Assembly: GCA_963542625.1 (NCBI GenBank)
Contig: CAUTXO010000008.1
Location: forward strand, 1 to 49,810
Reading direction: 5' to 3'
DNA from: CAUTXO01 sp963542625
GTDB taxonomy: Bacteria; Campylobacterota; Campylobacteria; Campylobacterales; SZUA-545
Length of the DNA stretch: 49,810 nucleotides
Below are positions 7,950 to 16,150 of the stretch, in pieces. Under the pieces are notes generated by a model. The model was not told where the DNA came from and ran no database searches. It saw only the letters and a list, made by a program, of their open reading frames with translations. The stretch's first letter is position 1; each line of letters begins with the position of its first letter. Made by a program: the position numbers and the translations under genes.

Positions 7950-9299
7950 GTGATAAACGCAGATATAAACGCTTGGATTTCGGCGGTTTCTTCTTTTGTT
8001 TGGGGTGTCCCTATGCTTGTTTTGCTCGTGGGCACGGGGCTTTATTTAACGGTGCGGCTTCGGTTTATGCAGTTTTGGGCGCTTCCACGCGCGCTGGCGC
8101 TCATCTTTCACAAAGAGCCGGGCGCTAGTGGAGACATCAGCCATTTTGCCGCGCTGATGACCGCCCTTGCCGCAACGGTTGGCATTGGTAACATCGTCGG
8201 CGTCGCCACCGCCATTGCGCTTGGCGGGCCGGGCGCTGTGTTTTGGATGTGGGTAACGGGCATCGTCGGAATGGCGACAAAATATTCAGAAGCCGTCCTA
8301 GCCGTCAAATACCGCCAAAAGGGCAAGCGCGGCTTCAAAGGCGGGCCGATGTATTACCTAAGCCTTGGCGCTAAAACGCCCGCGCTTGGCTTTACCTTTG
8401 CGCTTTTTACGGTGATTGCGTCCTTTGGCATTGGCAATATGACGCAGGCAAACGCCGTTTCTGGCGTGCTATTTTCTCAGCTTGGCATTCCAACTTGGGT
8501 AAGCGGGCTGGCTGTTTTAACGCTCACGGCGCTTGTGATACTAGGCGGCATCAAATCCATCGGGCGTTTTACGTCATTTTTGGTGCCGTTTATGATCGTC
8601 GTGTATATCAGCTTTGCCGCGCTTATTTTGGCGCTAAATCTTGAGAAGATCCCCGCGGCTTTTAGCGCGATTTTTTATTACGCCTTTAATCCAATCGCAG
8701 CAGGCGGGGCATTCGCAGGCGCGACGGTTGCCACCGCCATTAGATACGGCGTGGCGCGCGGGGTGTTTTCAAATGAGTCCGGGCTAGGCTCAGCGCCCAT
8801 AGCCGCCGCCGCTGCCAAAACGAACGACCCAGTCCGCCAAGCGCTTGTTTCTATGACGCAAACCTTCATCGATACAATCGTTGTTTGCACGATGACCGCG
8901 CTCATTATTTTGATAAGCCCCTTTTGGAGTAGCGGCGCAAACCCAGCCGAGCTCACGCTAAAGAGCTTCGAGCTTTACTTAGGCGGCGTGGGCGCGGGCG
9001 TGGTGGCAACGGCAACGGTGCTTTTTGCCTACTCGACCATCATTGGCTGGAGCTATTACGGCGAAAAGGCGTTTGAATACATCTTTGGCTCAAGGCATAT
9101 CAAAACCTTTAAGATCTTGTTTGTTTCAGCCATTTTAATAGGCGCAATGCAAAAAATAGACTTCGTGTGGAATTTTTCAGATCTTGCCAACGGCCTAATG
9201 GCAGTGCCAAATTTAATCGGCTTGCTGATCCTATCGGGCGAAGTCGCGCGCGAGACGCGGCGATATTTTGGCGTTGACGCTAAAAATAAAAATTTCTGA
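7950..9299 (+). CDS. Sodium:alanine/glycine symporter (AGCS family)
   Basis: Inner-membrane amino acid:cation symporter of 449 residues, with about 10-11 hydrophobic segments. Family landmarks seen are GTGLYLTVRLRFMQF near the N-terminus, LAATVGIGNIVGVATAIALGGPGAVFWMW (residues 69-98; described rather than assigned to a substrate), and GVARGVFSNESGLGSAPIA in the middle. The start is GTG at 7950, preceded by AAAGG and CAGG. It probably imports alanine or glycine, which Campylobacter uses as carbon and nitrogen sources. The upstream region contains a C10 tract and AGATCT words. The next gene starts 34 bp after its stop and may be cotranscribed. Confidence 0.93.
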   Translation: MINADINAWISAVSSFVWGVPMLVLLVGTGLYLTVRLRFMQFWALPRALALIFHKEPGASGDISHFAALMTALAATVGIGNIVGVATAIALGGPGAVFWMWVTGIVGMATKYSEAVLAVKYRQKGKRGFKGGPMYYLSLGAKTPALGFTFALFTVIASFGIGNMTQANAVSGVLFSQLGIPTWVSGLAVLTLTALVILGGIKSIGRFTSFLVPFMIVVYISFAALILALNLEKIPAAFSAIFYYAFNPIAAGGAFAGATVATAIRYGVARGVFSNESGLGSAPIAAAAAKTNDPVRQALVSMTQTFIDTIVVCTMTALIILISPFWSSGANPAELTLKSFELYLGGVGAGVVATATVLFAYSTIIGWSYYGEKAFEYIFGSRHIKTFKILFVSAILIGAMQKIDFVWNFSDLANGLMAVPNLIGLLILSGEVARETRRYFGVDAKNKNF

Positions 9300-9333
9300 T
9301 ACAATGTGCGTGAAATACGCGATAAGGCGAAAT

Positions 9334-10989
9334 ATGAAAAACATACTTTTAGTAATCACAGCGGTGATTTTTATTCTTTCGTGCAAAGACATTCCAAGCG
9401 ATAAACAAACAAACGCGGCGCAGCAAGCAGAGCAAAACCAAGCTGGATCTAGCAGCGGATCTAATGGTGGATCTAGCGCAGGAGGATCTAGCGGATCTTT
9501 GGCGCAGCAAGGCGGCTCTGGCGGTGGATCTGGTGGAGCAGGATCTAACGGCTGGGGCGGCGGATCTGGTGGCTGGGCGCAGAATAACAACCCTTGCCAA
9601 GCCGTTGATGAAAGAAGCGGGACGTTTGATGAGAGCACCAAAAAACAAGAGCTTTTCAAGCGCCTAGCAGACGCGGCATTACGCTTTGAAGACCACGTTT
9701 GCGTAGGGGATCTTCACATTAACAATAATGGCGAAAATCCAGAGCACAGACAGCTTTACAATAAGTTTCTCGATGAATATCCGTTTATCTTTCACCTAAA
9801 GCCCGATAGTTTTCAATACTCATCAAGGGCGGATAATGACGCCATAGCATCAAGCTACAAATTAGAATATTTTATTAAACCAAGCGATATTGCAAGCAGG
9901 CACGCAGAGCTTGAAAAGATCTTAGGGGAGTTTTACGGCTTATTAAAAGAAGGTATGGATGATGCGGAAATAAGTTACGTCCTTTACAGCGAGCTAGCAA
10001 AGCGCACGTATTACAAAGAGCTTTATAACGACAACGCGCGCACGGCTTTAGGCGCGTTCGTGGATAAGCACGCGGTTTGCGAAGGTTACAGCAGGAGCTA
10101 CAAGCTGCTAACAGACGGCTTAGGCATAGAAACTTCTTATGTAACGGGATACAATGGCGTCGGTAATACAGGGCACGCGTGGAATAGAATTAAGCTAGGC
10201 GGGACTTGGTATAACGTAGACGCCACATGGGATGATTACACACAAGAAGACAAGGACAAAATAACATACGGCATGAGCGCCTATGTTTGGGGAAAGTATT
10301 TTTTAACTTCTGATGATAATTTTTACAACACGCAAAACCACCCGCGCCCTAACGAATGGCATAAACCACTCACTTCAAGCGGCTATGAATACGACGCTAA
10401 CGGGTGTGTTTTTCGTGATGGAGTTAACAAAACGCAACCATTTTTTCGAGGTGGGCGCTGGTATTACTTTTCTTTAACAGATTACACGTTTTACAGCAGT
10501 AAATTCAACGGAAACGACAAAAAGTCGCTTTACCACAAGAGATACGCAAGCCAACCAAAACCACAAATATACAAAACAGCGTCGGAAGTGAGATATGGCA
10601 AAGATAAGATCTACTTTTTAGATATGGCAGAAGATGACAAGTTTTACGTTTATTCTATGAGCTATAATGGCGAAAATGTAGTAAAGATTGAGCTTGCCCC
10701 ACCAGCTGGGAGCTTCAAGAGCTACAAAATTGAATTATCCCAAGAGGATCCAGGTGCCGTTGCCTTGCGCGGTGAGCTTATGCTTTCAAAGATGAAAGAC
10801 GCCTACTTTCACGGCAACGAAGATCTAAATTCACCGCAAGATAACCAACGCAAAGAATTCGTCCAGGCAATAAAAGACGCAGAAGATCTTCTAAAAACGC
10901 CTAACCCAGACAGTACCAAAGCTAAAGAGTTACACAACAAGCTAAAAGATCTTAGGCAAAAAGCAAACAAGAAAACTACAAAGCCCTAA
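9334..10989 (+). CDS. Lipoprotein with transglutaminase-like cysteine protease domain
   Basis: 551 residues from ATG at 9334 (AAGG upstream). The frame stays open to 9268 inside the previous gene, but only this ATG gives a clean lipoprotein signal peptide, MKNILLVITAVIFILSC, with the lipobox Cys at 17. Residues about 37-87 are a Gly/Ser linker encoded largely by GGATCT words. The transglutaminase-like core has Cys249 (AVCEGYS), His281 (GHAWN) and Asp296 (VDATWDD), a complete triad. The C-terminal half holds Trp/Tyr-rich segments resembling DUF5050-type propeller blades and ends in a charged helix. The substrate is unknown; relatives act on peptides or cell wall at the surface. Triad positions are from sequence, function is inference. 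Confidence 0.85.
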   Translation: MKNILLVITAVIFILSCKDIPSDKQTNAAQQAEQNQAGSSSGSNGGSSAGGSSGSLAQQGGSGGGSGGAGSNGWGGGSGGWAQNNNPCQAVDERSGTFDESTKKQELFKRLADAALRFEDHVCVGDLHINNNGENPEHRQLYNKFLDEYPFIFHLKPDSFQYSSRADNDAIASSYKLEYFIKPSDIASRHAELEKILGEFYGLLKEGMDDAEISYVLYSELAKRTYYKELYNDNARTALGAFVDKHAVCEGYSRSYKLLTDGLGIETSYVTGYNGVGNTGHAWNRIKLGGTWYNVDATWDDYTQEDKDKITYGMSAYVWGKYFLTSDDNFYNTQNHPRPNEWHKPLTSSGYEYDANGCVFRDGVNKTQPFFRGGRWYYFSLTDYTFYSSKFNGNDKKSLYHKRYASQPKPQIYKTASEVRYGKDKIYFLDMAEDDKFYVYSMSYNGENVVKIELAPPAGSFKSYKIELSQEDPGAVALRGELMLSKMKDAYFHGNEDLNSPQDNQRKEFVQAIKDAEDLLKTPNPDSTKAKELHNKLKDLRQKANKKTTKP

Positions 10990-10991
10990 AA

Positions 10992-11085
10992 CTTAGCGCT
11001 AAGATCTAGCCAGCAAAGGCAAAGACTTGCGCGCAAAACCCATCAAGATCCAAGCACCATCCGCTGGTATTTGAAACTTAAGCAC
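10992..11085 (+). repeat. Imperfect intergenic repeat, copy 1
   Basis: Contains CAGCAAAGGCAAAGA, AAAACCCATCAAGATCCAAG and AAGATCCAAGCACC in that order. The same phrases with substitutions reappear, partly separated, between 11332 and 11468. Confidence 0.6.
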
Positions 11086-11331
11086 TAAGCAAAGCCCGCC
11101 AGAGTTGGATCTCATATTTTTTCGCGCGGTGGCAAACGGCACCGGATAAATCTGCCTTTAGATCCAGCACAAGATCTTGACGCTTTGCCAGCAAAGATCT
11201 TGCGCGCAAACCACGCACCGCGCCAAGATCTAAGTAAAGCCCACCAGCGTTGGATCTTAGATCTAAGCCATAGCGCTCGCCATTTTGCCAAGATCTGGTG
11301 CTAAGATCTAACCTAGCCCCATCCCTTGCCT

Positions 11332-11468
11332 AGATCTAGCGCCAAGACTAGCTGGCAAAGGCAAAGATCCAGAGCACAAAACCCATCAAGATTCCAAGCG
11401 CAAAGCCCACCAAGATTGCCGCAAGAGCCAAGATCCAAGCACCGCCCGCCGGTGTTGAAACCTAAGAT
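11332..11468 (+). repeat. Imperfect intergenic repeat, copy 2 (split)
   Basis: Counterpart of 10992-11085: TGGCAAAGGCAAAGATCC, AAAACCCATCAAGATTCCAAG, then after an insertion AAGATCCAAGCACCGCCC and GTTGAAACCTAAG. Confidence 0.6.
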
Positions 11469-11597
11469 CTAACCTAGCGTCAAGCCCTTACCCGCTTGCC
11501 AGATCTCCGCTTGCTGGCTTGCCCGCTCGCCAGCGCCAGCCACCAGCCATTTGCCCGCTCGCCCAATCTCCGCTTGCCGCTCGCCAGCGCTAAAACG

Positions 11598-12662
11598 CTA
11601 CTTTTCAAACTTCCTATGCAAGATCTCTTCAATCAAAACGGTGGCGTAAGAGCCCTTTGGTAAGAAAAATTCAAGCTCGTAATGCGCCTTTTCTTCTTTG
11701 TAAATCGCGCGCGTAATTTCGGGGAAGATCCAAGCAAAACGCCTGTCGCCATTTGCATTTGCCAGCCGTGCGCTAAACTCTTTTTCTATCTCCCACGCTG
11801 TGTCTTTTGCAAACATCGCGCGCCCGCTTAAAAGCCCCGTCGGGACGCGGTCTCTTGCCGCGAATTTCTGCGCTTCACTCGCAAGATCTTGCGCCCAGAA
11901 AAGCTTGCCAAAGGGGTAGTGGCTCATCAGATCCCCGCTTAAAAGCTTGAAAAATTGCCCTTGAGAGCGCACATCGGCGGTGGCAAAGATCTTTCTAAAC
12001 TCCGCTTCATTTAGGCTAGCGGCTAGGTGGCTTAGCTCAAGGCGCTTGCTTAGCCAGCCGTTAAAAAGCGCGCTTTGGTAGGCGCTGATGTAGAATTTTT
12101 CTTCTCTTGTCCTAGCACGCGCGCCCCTAGTGATGAGATCTAAGCCCTTCTCGTGGTTGTCAAAATTCGCGCCAAAACGCTGATAGCCAAAGAAATTCGG
12201 CAGTCCTGTTTCTTGGATTTTTTGCACCGCCGCGTCTATTTTTTGGCGGTCGATTGCCAGCACCTTTTTCAGCCGCACAAAGAATTTATTGCCCTTTAAA
12301 TGCCCTAGTTTTATTTTGTTTTTGTGGTAGGTTTTATTCAAAATTTTTATATGAGCGTGCTCAAAATTCTGCAACCGCGCCTCGCAAGATCTATGCACGG
12401 AGATGTGCTGCACCGTCATCGCGTTTTTGTCTTTAAGCCCCGCGTAGCCGATGTCGCGCTGCTTGATGTTTAGAGCGCTAGCTAGCACGGCGAGCATATC
12501 CCAAGTGGAAATATTTTTTTTACGAACGGTTAAAATCAGGTGCTCGCCATCGCCACTAAAGGCGTAAAGCGGGATCTCCGTTACGGTAAAATCGTCCGCG
12601 CTGTGATTAAAAATGCAGTTAAGCGGGGAGTGCGTTAGATAAAAATTTCTGATTAGCTCCAA
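11598..12662 (-). CDS. truD: tRNA pseudouridine(13) synthase
   Basis: Forms pseudouridine 13 in tRNA-Glu. TruD-family motifs seen: GYAGLKDKNAMT with the catalytic Asp, LGHLKGNKFFVRLKKV, NFFGYQRFG and a C-terminal KGSYATVLIEEIL. TTG at 12662 (FLELIRNFYLTHSPLN follows) is preferred: it has AAGAAGG 5-6 nt upstream and gives a normal 354 residues. The frame is open to 12776, but that would overlap the divergent pckA start. A perfect minus-strand TATAAT sits about 52 bp upstream of the chosen start. The surrounding intergenic DNA carries many AGATCT words. Confidence 0.92.
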   Translation of the reverse strand: MELIRNFYLTHSPLNCIFNHSADDFTVTEIPLYAFSGDGEHLILTVRKKNISTWDMLAVLASALNIKQRDIGYAGLKDKNAMTVQHISVHRSCEARLQNFEHAHIKILNKTYHKNKIKLGHLKGNKFFVRLKKVLAIDRQKIDAAVQKIQETGLPNFFGYQRFGANFDNHEKGLDLITRGARARTREEKFYISAYQSALFNGWLSKRLELSHLAASLNEAEFRKIFATADVRSQGQFFKLLSGDLMSHYPFGKLFWAQDLASEAQKFAARDRVPTGLLSGRAMFAKDTAWEIEKEFSARLANANGDRRFAWIFPEITRAIYKEEKAHYELEFFLPKGSYATVLIEEILHRKFEK

Positions 12663-12713
12663 AAAACCTTCTTTTGCGCGTTTAGGGCGCGTTTGATATT
12701 GTTTTTTAAACAA

Positions 12714-12721
12714 ATTATAAC
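12714..12721. promoter_or_regulatory. Divergent -10 elements between truD and pckA
   Basis: The same bases read TATAAT on the minus strand (truD) and TATAAC on the plus strand (pckA) in an AT-rich stretch; the -10 assignments are by eye. Confidence 0.45.
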
Positions 12722-12764
12722 TAACATTTAACTTTAAATATGAATTCAAAAAGATGGGTGAAAA

Positions 12765-14342
12765 ATGAAAGAACAAGAATGGGCAAAAAAAATCGGTTTA
12801 AAATCGCTTGAAAAAGTTTATTACAACTTAGATTACGACGAGCTTTACGAGCACGAAAAGCAAAACGCCGAAGTCGTCGATACAAACTTAGGCGCGGTCA
12901 ATGTGGATACGGGGAAATTCACAGGCAGAAGCCCTAAAGATAAGTATTTTGTCGACAGAGCGCCGTCTAATAAACACATCGGCTGGGGCAAAATAAACCA
13001 GCCAATTAGCGAAGAAAATTTTGACAAACTCTTTGCAAAGGTCAAGACGCAACTAGACGGGAAAAAGCTCTACATAAGCGATCTTTTCTGCGGTGCGAAC
13101 AAAAAAACGCGTAAAAAAGTGCGCTTTATCAGCGAGCTTGCGTGGCAAGCGCATTTTGTTAGGAATATGTTTATCCGCCCAAGCAAGGACGAGCTAGAGG
13201 GCTTTGAGCCTGATTTTACCGTCTATAACGCGTGCAAAACGAGCAACGACGAATGGAAGCAAATGGGCTTAAATTCAGAAGTTTTTGTGTGTTTTGACGT
13301 TGAGCGCAATATGGCGATCATCGGCGGGACGTATTACGGCGGCGAGATGAAAAAGGGCATTTTTACGATGATGAACTACTGGCTCCCGCTGCAAGGAATT
13401 ATGACGATGCACTGCTCCGCAAACATCGGCAAAGACGGCGATACGGCGCTGTTTTTCGGGCTTAGCGGCACGGGCAAAACCACGCTTAGCACGGACGAGC
13501 GCCGCAAACTAATCGGCGATGACGAGCACGGCTGGGATAACGACGGCGTGTTTAACTTTGAGGGCGGCTGCTACGCTAAAACAATCAAGCTGGATAAGTC
13601 AAGCGAGCCTGAGATCTACGGCGCAATCAAGCGCGACGCCTTGCTAGAAAACGTCGTCGTGAATGACGGCGTGGTGGATTTTGACGACGGATCTAAGACG
13701 GAAAACACGCGCGTTTCGTATCCGATCTTTCACATCAAAAACCACGAGAGCACGCTTAGCGGCACGCACCCGAAAAACATTATTTTTCTTTCTTACGACG
13801 CCTTTGGCGTGCTGCCACCGGTGGCTAAGCTGACTAAAGATCAGGCAATGTATTACTTTCTAAACGGCTACACGGCAAAGGTTGCGGGCACGGAGCGCGG
13901 CATTACTGAGCCAAAAGTTACATTTTCTGCCTGCTTTGGCGAGGCGTTTATGAGCCTGCACCCGAGCGAATACGCCAAACTTTTAGGCGAAAAGATAGAC
14001 AAACACGGCGCTAGCGTTTATTTGGTGAATACGGGGATCACGGGCGGATCTTACGATGGCGGTGGCAAAAGAATGAGCATTAAAGCCACGCGCGCGTGCA
14101 TAAACGCTATTCTTGATGGCTCAATCAAAAAGGCTAGCTTTACAAAAATGAAGCATTTTAACATCGACGTGCCAACCGAGCTAAGCGGCGTCCCAACGGA
14201 GCTTTTAAACCCAAGAAACGCTTGGAAAGACAAAGATTTTTATGACGCACAAGCCTTAAAACTAGCAAAGCTTTTTGTAGAAAATTACAAAAAATACATT
14301 ACCCCGCAGTCTGATTTTTCTAAAGCCGGGCCTCAGATCTAA
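12765..14342 (+). CDS. pckA: Phosphoenolpyruvate carboxykinase (ATP)
   Basis: Decarboxylates and phosphorylates oxaloacetate to PEP, the gateway to gluconeogenesis in an organism that grows on amino and organic acids. The 525 residues are typical. Signatures are TGRSPKDKYFV near residue 50, the kinase P-loop GLSGTGKTTLS at about 235-245, the metal site IGDDEHGW and the C-terminal TGITGGSYDGGGKRMSI. ATG has GATGGGTG upstream. The stop codon lies in an AGATCTAA word. bioD begins 32 bp later and is probably cotranscribed. Confidence 0.97.
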   Translation: MKEQEWAKKIGLKSLEKVYYNLDYDELYEHEKQNAEVVDTNLGAVNVDTGKFTGRSPKDKYFVDRAPSNKHIGWGKINQPISEENFDKLFAKVKTQLDGKKLYISDLFCGANKKTRKKVRFISELAWQAHFVRNMFIRPSKDELEGFEPDFTVYNACKTSNDEWKQMGLNSEVFVCFDVERNMAIIGGTYYGGEMKKGIFTMMNYWLPLQGIMTMHCSANIGKDGDTALFFGLSGTGKTTLSTDERRKLIGDDEHGWDNDGVFNFEGGCYAKTIKLDKSSEPEIYGAIKRDALLENVVVNDGVVDFDDGSKTENTRVSYPIFHIKNHESTLSGTHPKNIIFLSYDAFGVLPPVAKLTKDQAMYYFLNGYTAKVAGTERGITEPKVTFSACFGEAFMSLHPSEYAKLLGEKIDKHGASVYLVNTGITGGSYDGGGKRMSIKATRACINAILDGSIKKASFTKMKHFNIDVPTELSGVPTELLNPRNAWKDKDFYDAQALKLAKLFVENYKKYITPQSDFSKAGPQI

Positions 14343-14374
14343 AGATCCAAGGGCGCAGGGCAGGATCGGCGGCT

Positions 14375-14977
14375 ATGATTAAATTCGTAAGCGGTGTCGG
14401 GACGGACATAGGCAAAACGCACATCACGTTAGAGCTTATGAAGTCTCACGCCGCAAGGGGCTTGAAAGTAGCGGCAATCAAGCCTATTGAAACGGGCGTA
14501 AAAAGCGCGCCGCAAGACGGCTTGAAGCTTTTTGAGCTTAGCACGCGACTAAACCCAGAACTTGCGGGGATTAGCTTGCAAGATGTTGTCCCCGTGTGCT
14601 TTGAATTGCCCGCGAGCCCTTTTGTAGCAAGCTCTTGCGCGCCGATAGATTACGCTTCGATTGAAGAAAAAATCAGCAAACTTGCCGCCTTGTGCGACGT
14701 GCTTTTTATAGAAGGCGCGGGCGGGCTCTTCGTCCCGCTAGACGCCAAGCGCACAATGGAGCACTTTTGCGCCCTAGCAGATGAAACAATCCTAATCTTG
14801 CGCGACGGCTTAGGCACGATAAGCGACTTTTTGGCATACAAAAAAGCCACAGCAGCGCAGAACGTAAAATTTTTAATCAACCTTAGAAACGAAGTCGAAT
14901 TCAACCGCATTTCAAAGCCCTTTTTTGACACGCAAGAGAACATCTTTTACTTCCCAAGAGATCTAGCACAGATCTAA
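14375..14977 (+). CDS. bioD: Dethiobiotin synthetase
   Basis: ATP-dependent carboxylase that closes the ureido ring of dethiobiotin from DAPA, the penultimate biotin step. The P-loop GVGTDIGKTHI is at residues 7-17, followed by KPIETGV with the substrate-binding Lys, and EGAGGLFVPLD near 115-125. 200 residues is slightly shorter than E. coli BioD, as in other Campylobacter. Other bio genes are not in the window. The stop codon is again part of AGATCTAA. Confidence 0.94.
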   Translation: MIKFVSGVGTDIGKTHITLELMKSHAARGLKVAAIKPIETGVKSAPQDGLKLFELSTRLNPELAGISLQDVVPVCFELPASPFVASSCAPIDYASIEEKISKLAALCDVLFIEGAGGLFVPLDAKRTMEHFCALADETILILRDGLGTISDFLAYKKATAAQNVKFLINLRNEVEFNRISKPFFDTQENIFYFPRDLAQI

Positions 14978-15152
14978 CCGGCTCTCACCCCCGCACTCAG
15001 CTTGCACGTTGCAAAAATCACGCAGCACCTTTGATATTTTTTGCCACCAATAAGACGTATGTTTAGTGTATTTGCTTATGGATCTAAAAAATTAAACATA
15101 AAGAAATAACGTTTGCAAGCCACCAAGCGCTAAAATTTTGCACGGAGAAAAT

Positions 15153-16106
15153 ATGAAAAATACTTTTAATTTGATACTTGCGGCGATGATGATGGCAGGG
15201 TTTAGCTCTTGCGCCAAAGATCCACGCGCGCCGGCGGCGGAGCAAAAGCTAGAACCCACGCCAAAGATCTTTGAATCAGAAGCGGCGGGCAAGATTTATT
15301 CCGTTAAAAAACAAGCCTTTGTTTCTATTGATGATTTGGCAAGCGAGGCGCTTAAATACAGGGTTATCTTCGTTGGCGACAATCACACAAGCAACGCAAC
15401 GCACGAGTTTTTTGACGCCTTTTTGCGCGCGGTGGGGGCGCGTGGGTATAAGATCCACCTAGCAAACGAGTGGTTTTCCCCACTTCAGGCTAAGATCTTG
15501 GGGGATTTCACGGCCGGCAAAATAGACGCCACGCGGTTTAGGGGGCTCTTAGATTGGGATAAGGCGGTAGGCTACGACTGGAATCTTTCGCTTGGGCATT
15601 ATAGCGCCGTCAAAAGCTTTGGCGGGCGGCTTTACGGCATAAACCTAACGCGCGAGCAACGCAAAAAAATATCCGGCAAGGCGCGCGGGGAGATGAGCGC
15701 GAGCGAGCGCACGTTTTACGAGAGCCTAGATCTTAGCGTGCGGGGGCATAAAAATCTTGTGATGGGGCTTTTAAATCACTGCCTAGAATACGAGCAACAC
15801 GCAAGCGCCACCGAGCCTTGCAACGAGAGAATGTATAGGGTGCAAACGGCTTGGGATAGCTTTATGGCGCAAGAAGTCGCGCGCATAAACGGGCAACTTG
15901 GCGGGCAAAAGGAGGTGCTGATTGTCTTTGCGGGGCAAATGCACACGACGCGCCTGTCAATTCCGATGCGCTTTGCAAGGCTTGATACTACGCCGTTTTA
16001 TATCATCGGCAACTGGGATCTTAGCGGTAGCGGCGGGCTTGGCACGGATCTTGGCGCCGCGCAAGAGTTTTGGCTAGCTAACGCGTGGTTTTTGCACGAG
16101 CAATAA
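15153..16106 (+). CDS. ChaN-family haem/iron-associated lipoprotein
   Basis: ChaN-type (DUF399) proteins are membrane-anchored haem-binding lipoproteins linked to iron uptake. The start at 15153 gives MKNTFNLILAAMMMAGFSSC, a signal peptide II with Cys20, and CACGGAGAA provides the ribosome binding site. The frame upstream to 15138 is not needed. Mature-domain landmarks are VIFVGDNHTSNATH near residue 75, HLANEWFSP and VFAGQMHT near the C-terminus. The product is 317 residues. It stands alone between bioD and metY; no iron-box operator was identified. C. jejuni has a homologue near its haem uptake genes (from memory, Cj0177). Confidence 0.88.
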   Translation: MKNTFNLILAAMMMAGFSSCAKDPRAPAAEQKLEPTPKIFESEAAGKIYSVKKQAFVSIDDLASEALKYRVIFVGDNHTSNATHEFFDAFLRAVGARGYKIHLANEWFSPLQAKILGDFTAGKIDATRFRGLLDWDKAVGYDWNLSLGHYSAVKSFGGRLYGINLTREQRKKISGKARGEMSASERTFYESLDLSVRGHKNLVMGLLNHCLEYEQHASATEPCNERMYRVQTAWDSFMAQEVARINGQLGGQKEVLIVFAGQMHTTRLSIPMRFARLDTTPFYIIGNWDLSGSGGLGTDLGAAQEFWLANAWFLHEQ

Positions 16107-16123
16107 ATTAAAAATTTTGGCTG

Positions 16124-16129
16124 TATAAT
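16124..16129 (+). promoter_or_regulatory. -10 box for metY
   Basis: TATAAT 21 bp before the metY ATG; AAGGACGAG is the ribosome binding site between them. Confidence 0.6.
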
Positions 16130-16150
16130 CCGCATTTTTAAGGACGAGCG

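Larger units (their letters stand above)
10990..11597. other. 608-bp non-coding region built from AGATCT words and degenerate duplications
   Basis: No credible gene. It is dense in AGATCT/AGATCC/GGATCT and contains imperfect repeats of itself: about 10992-11085 resembles 11332-11402 and 11428-11468, and the phrase AAAGCCCACCAGCGTTGGATCT recurs in variant form. It looks like word-containing segments copied and drifting. Confidence 0.7.

Noticed and set aside
9231..9659. Long minus-strand frame rich in Pro (DPPLDPLLDP)
   Set aside because: Antisense reading of the GGATCT-coded Gly/Ser linker; no ribosome site and overlaps two well supported genes.
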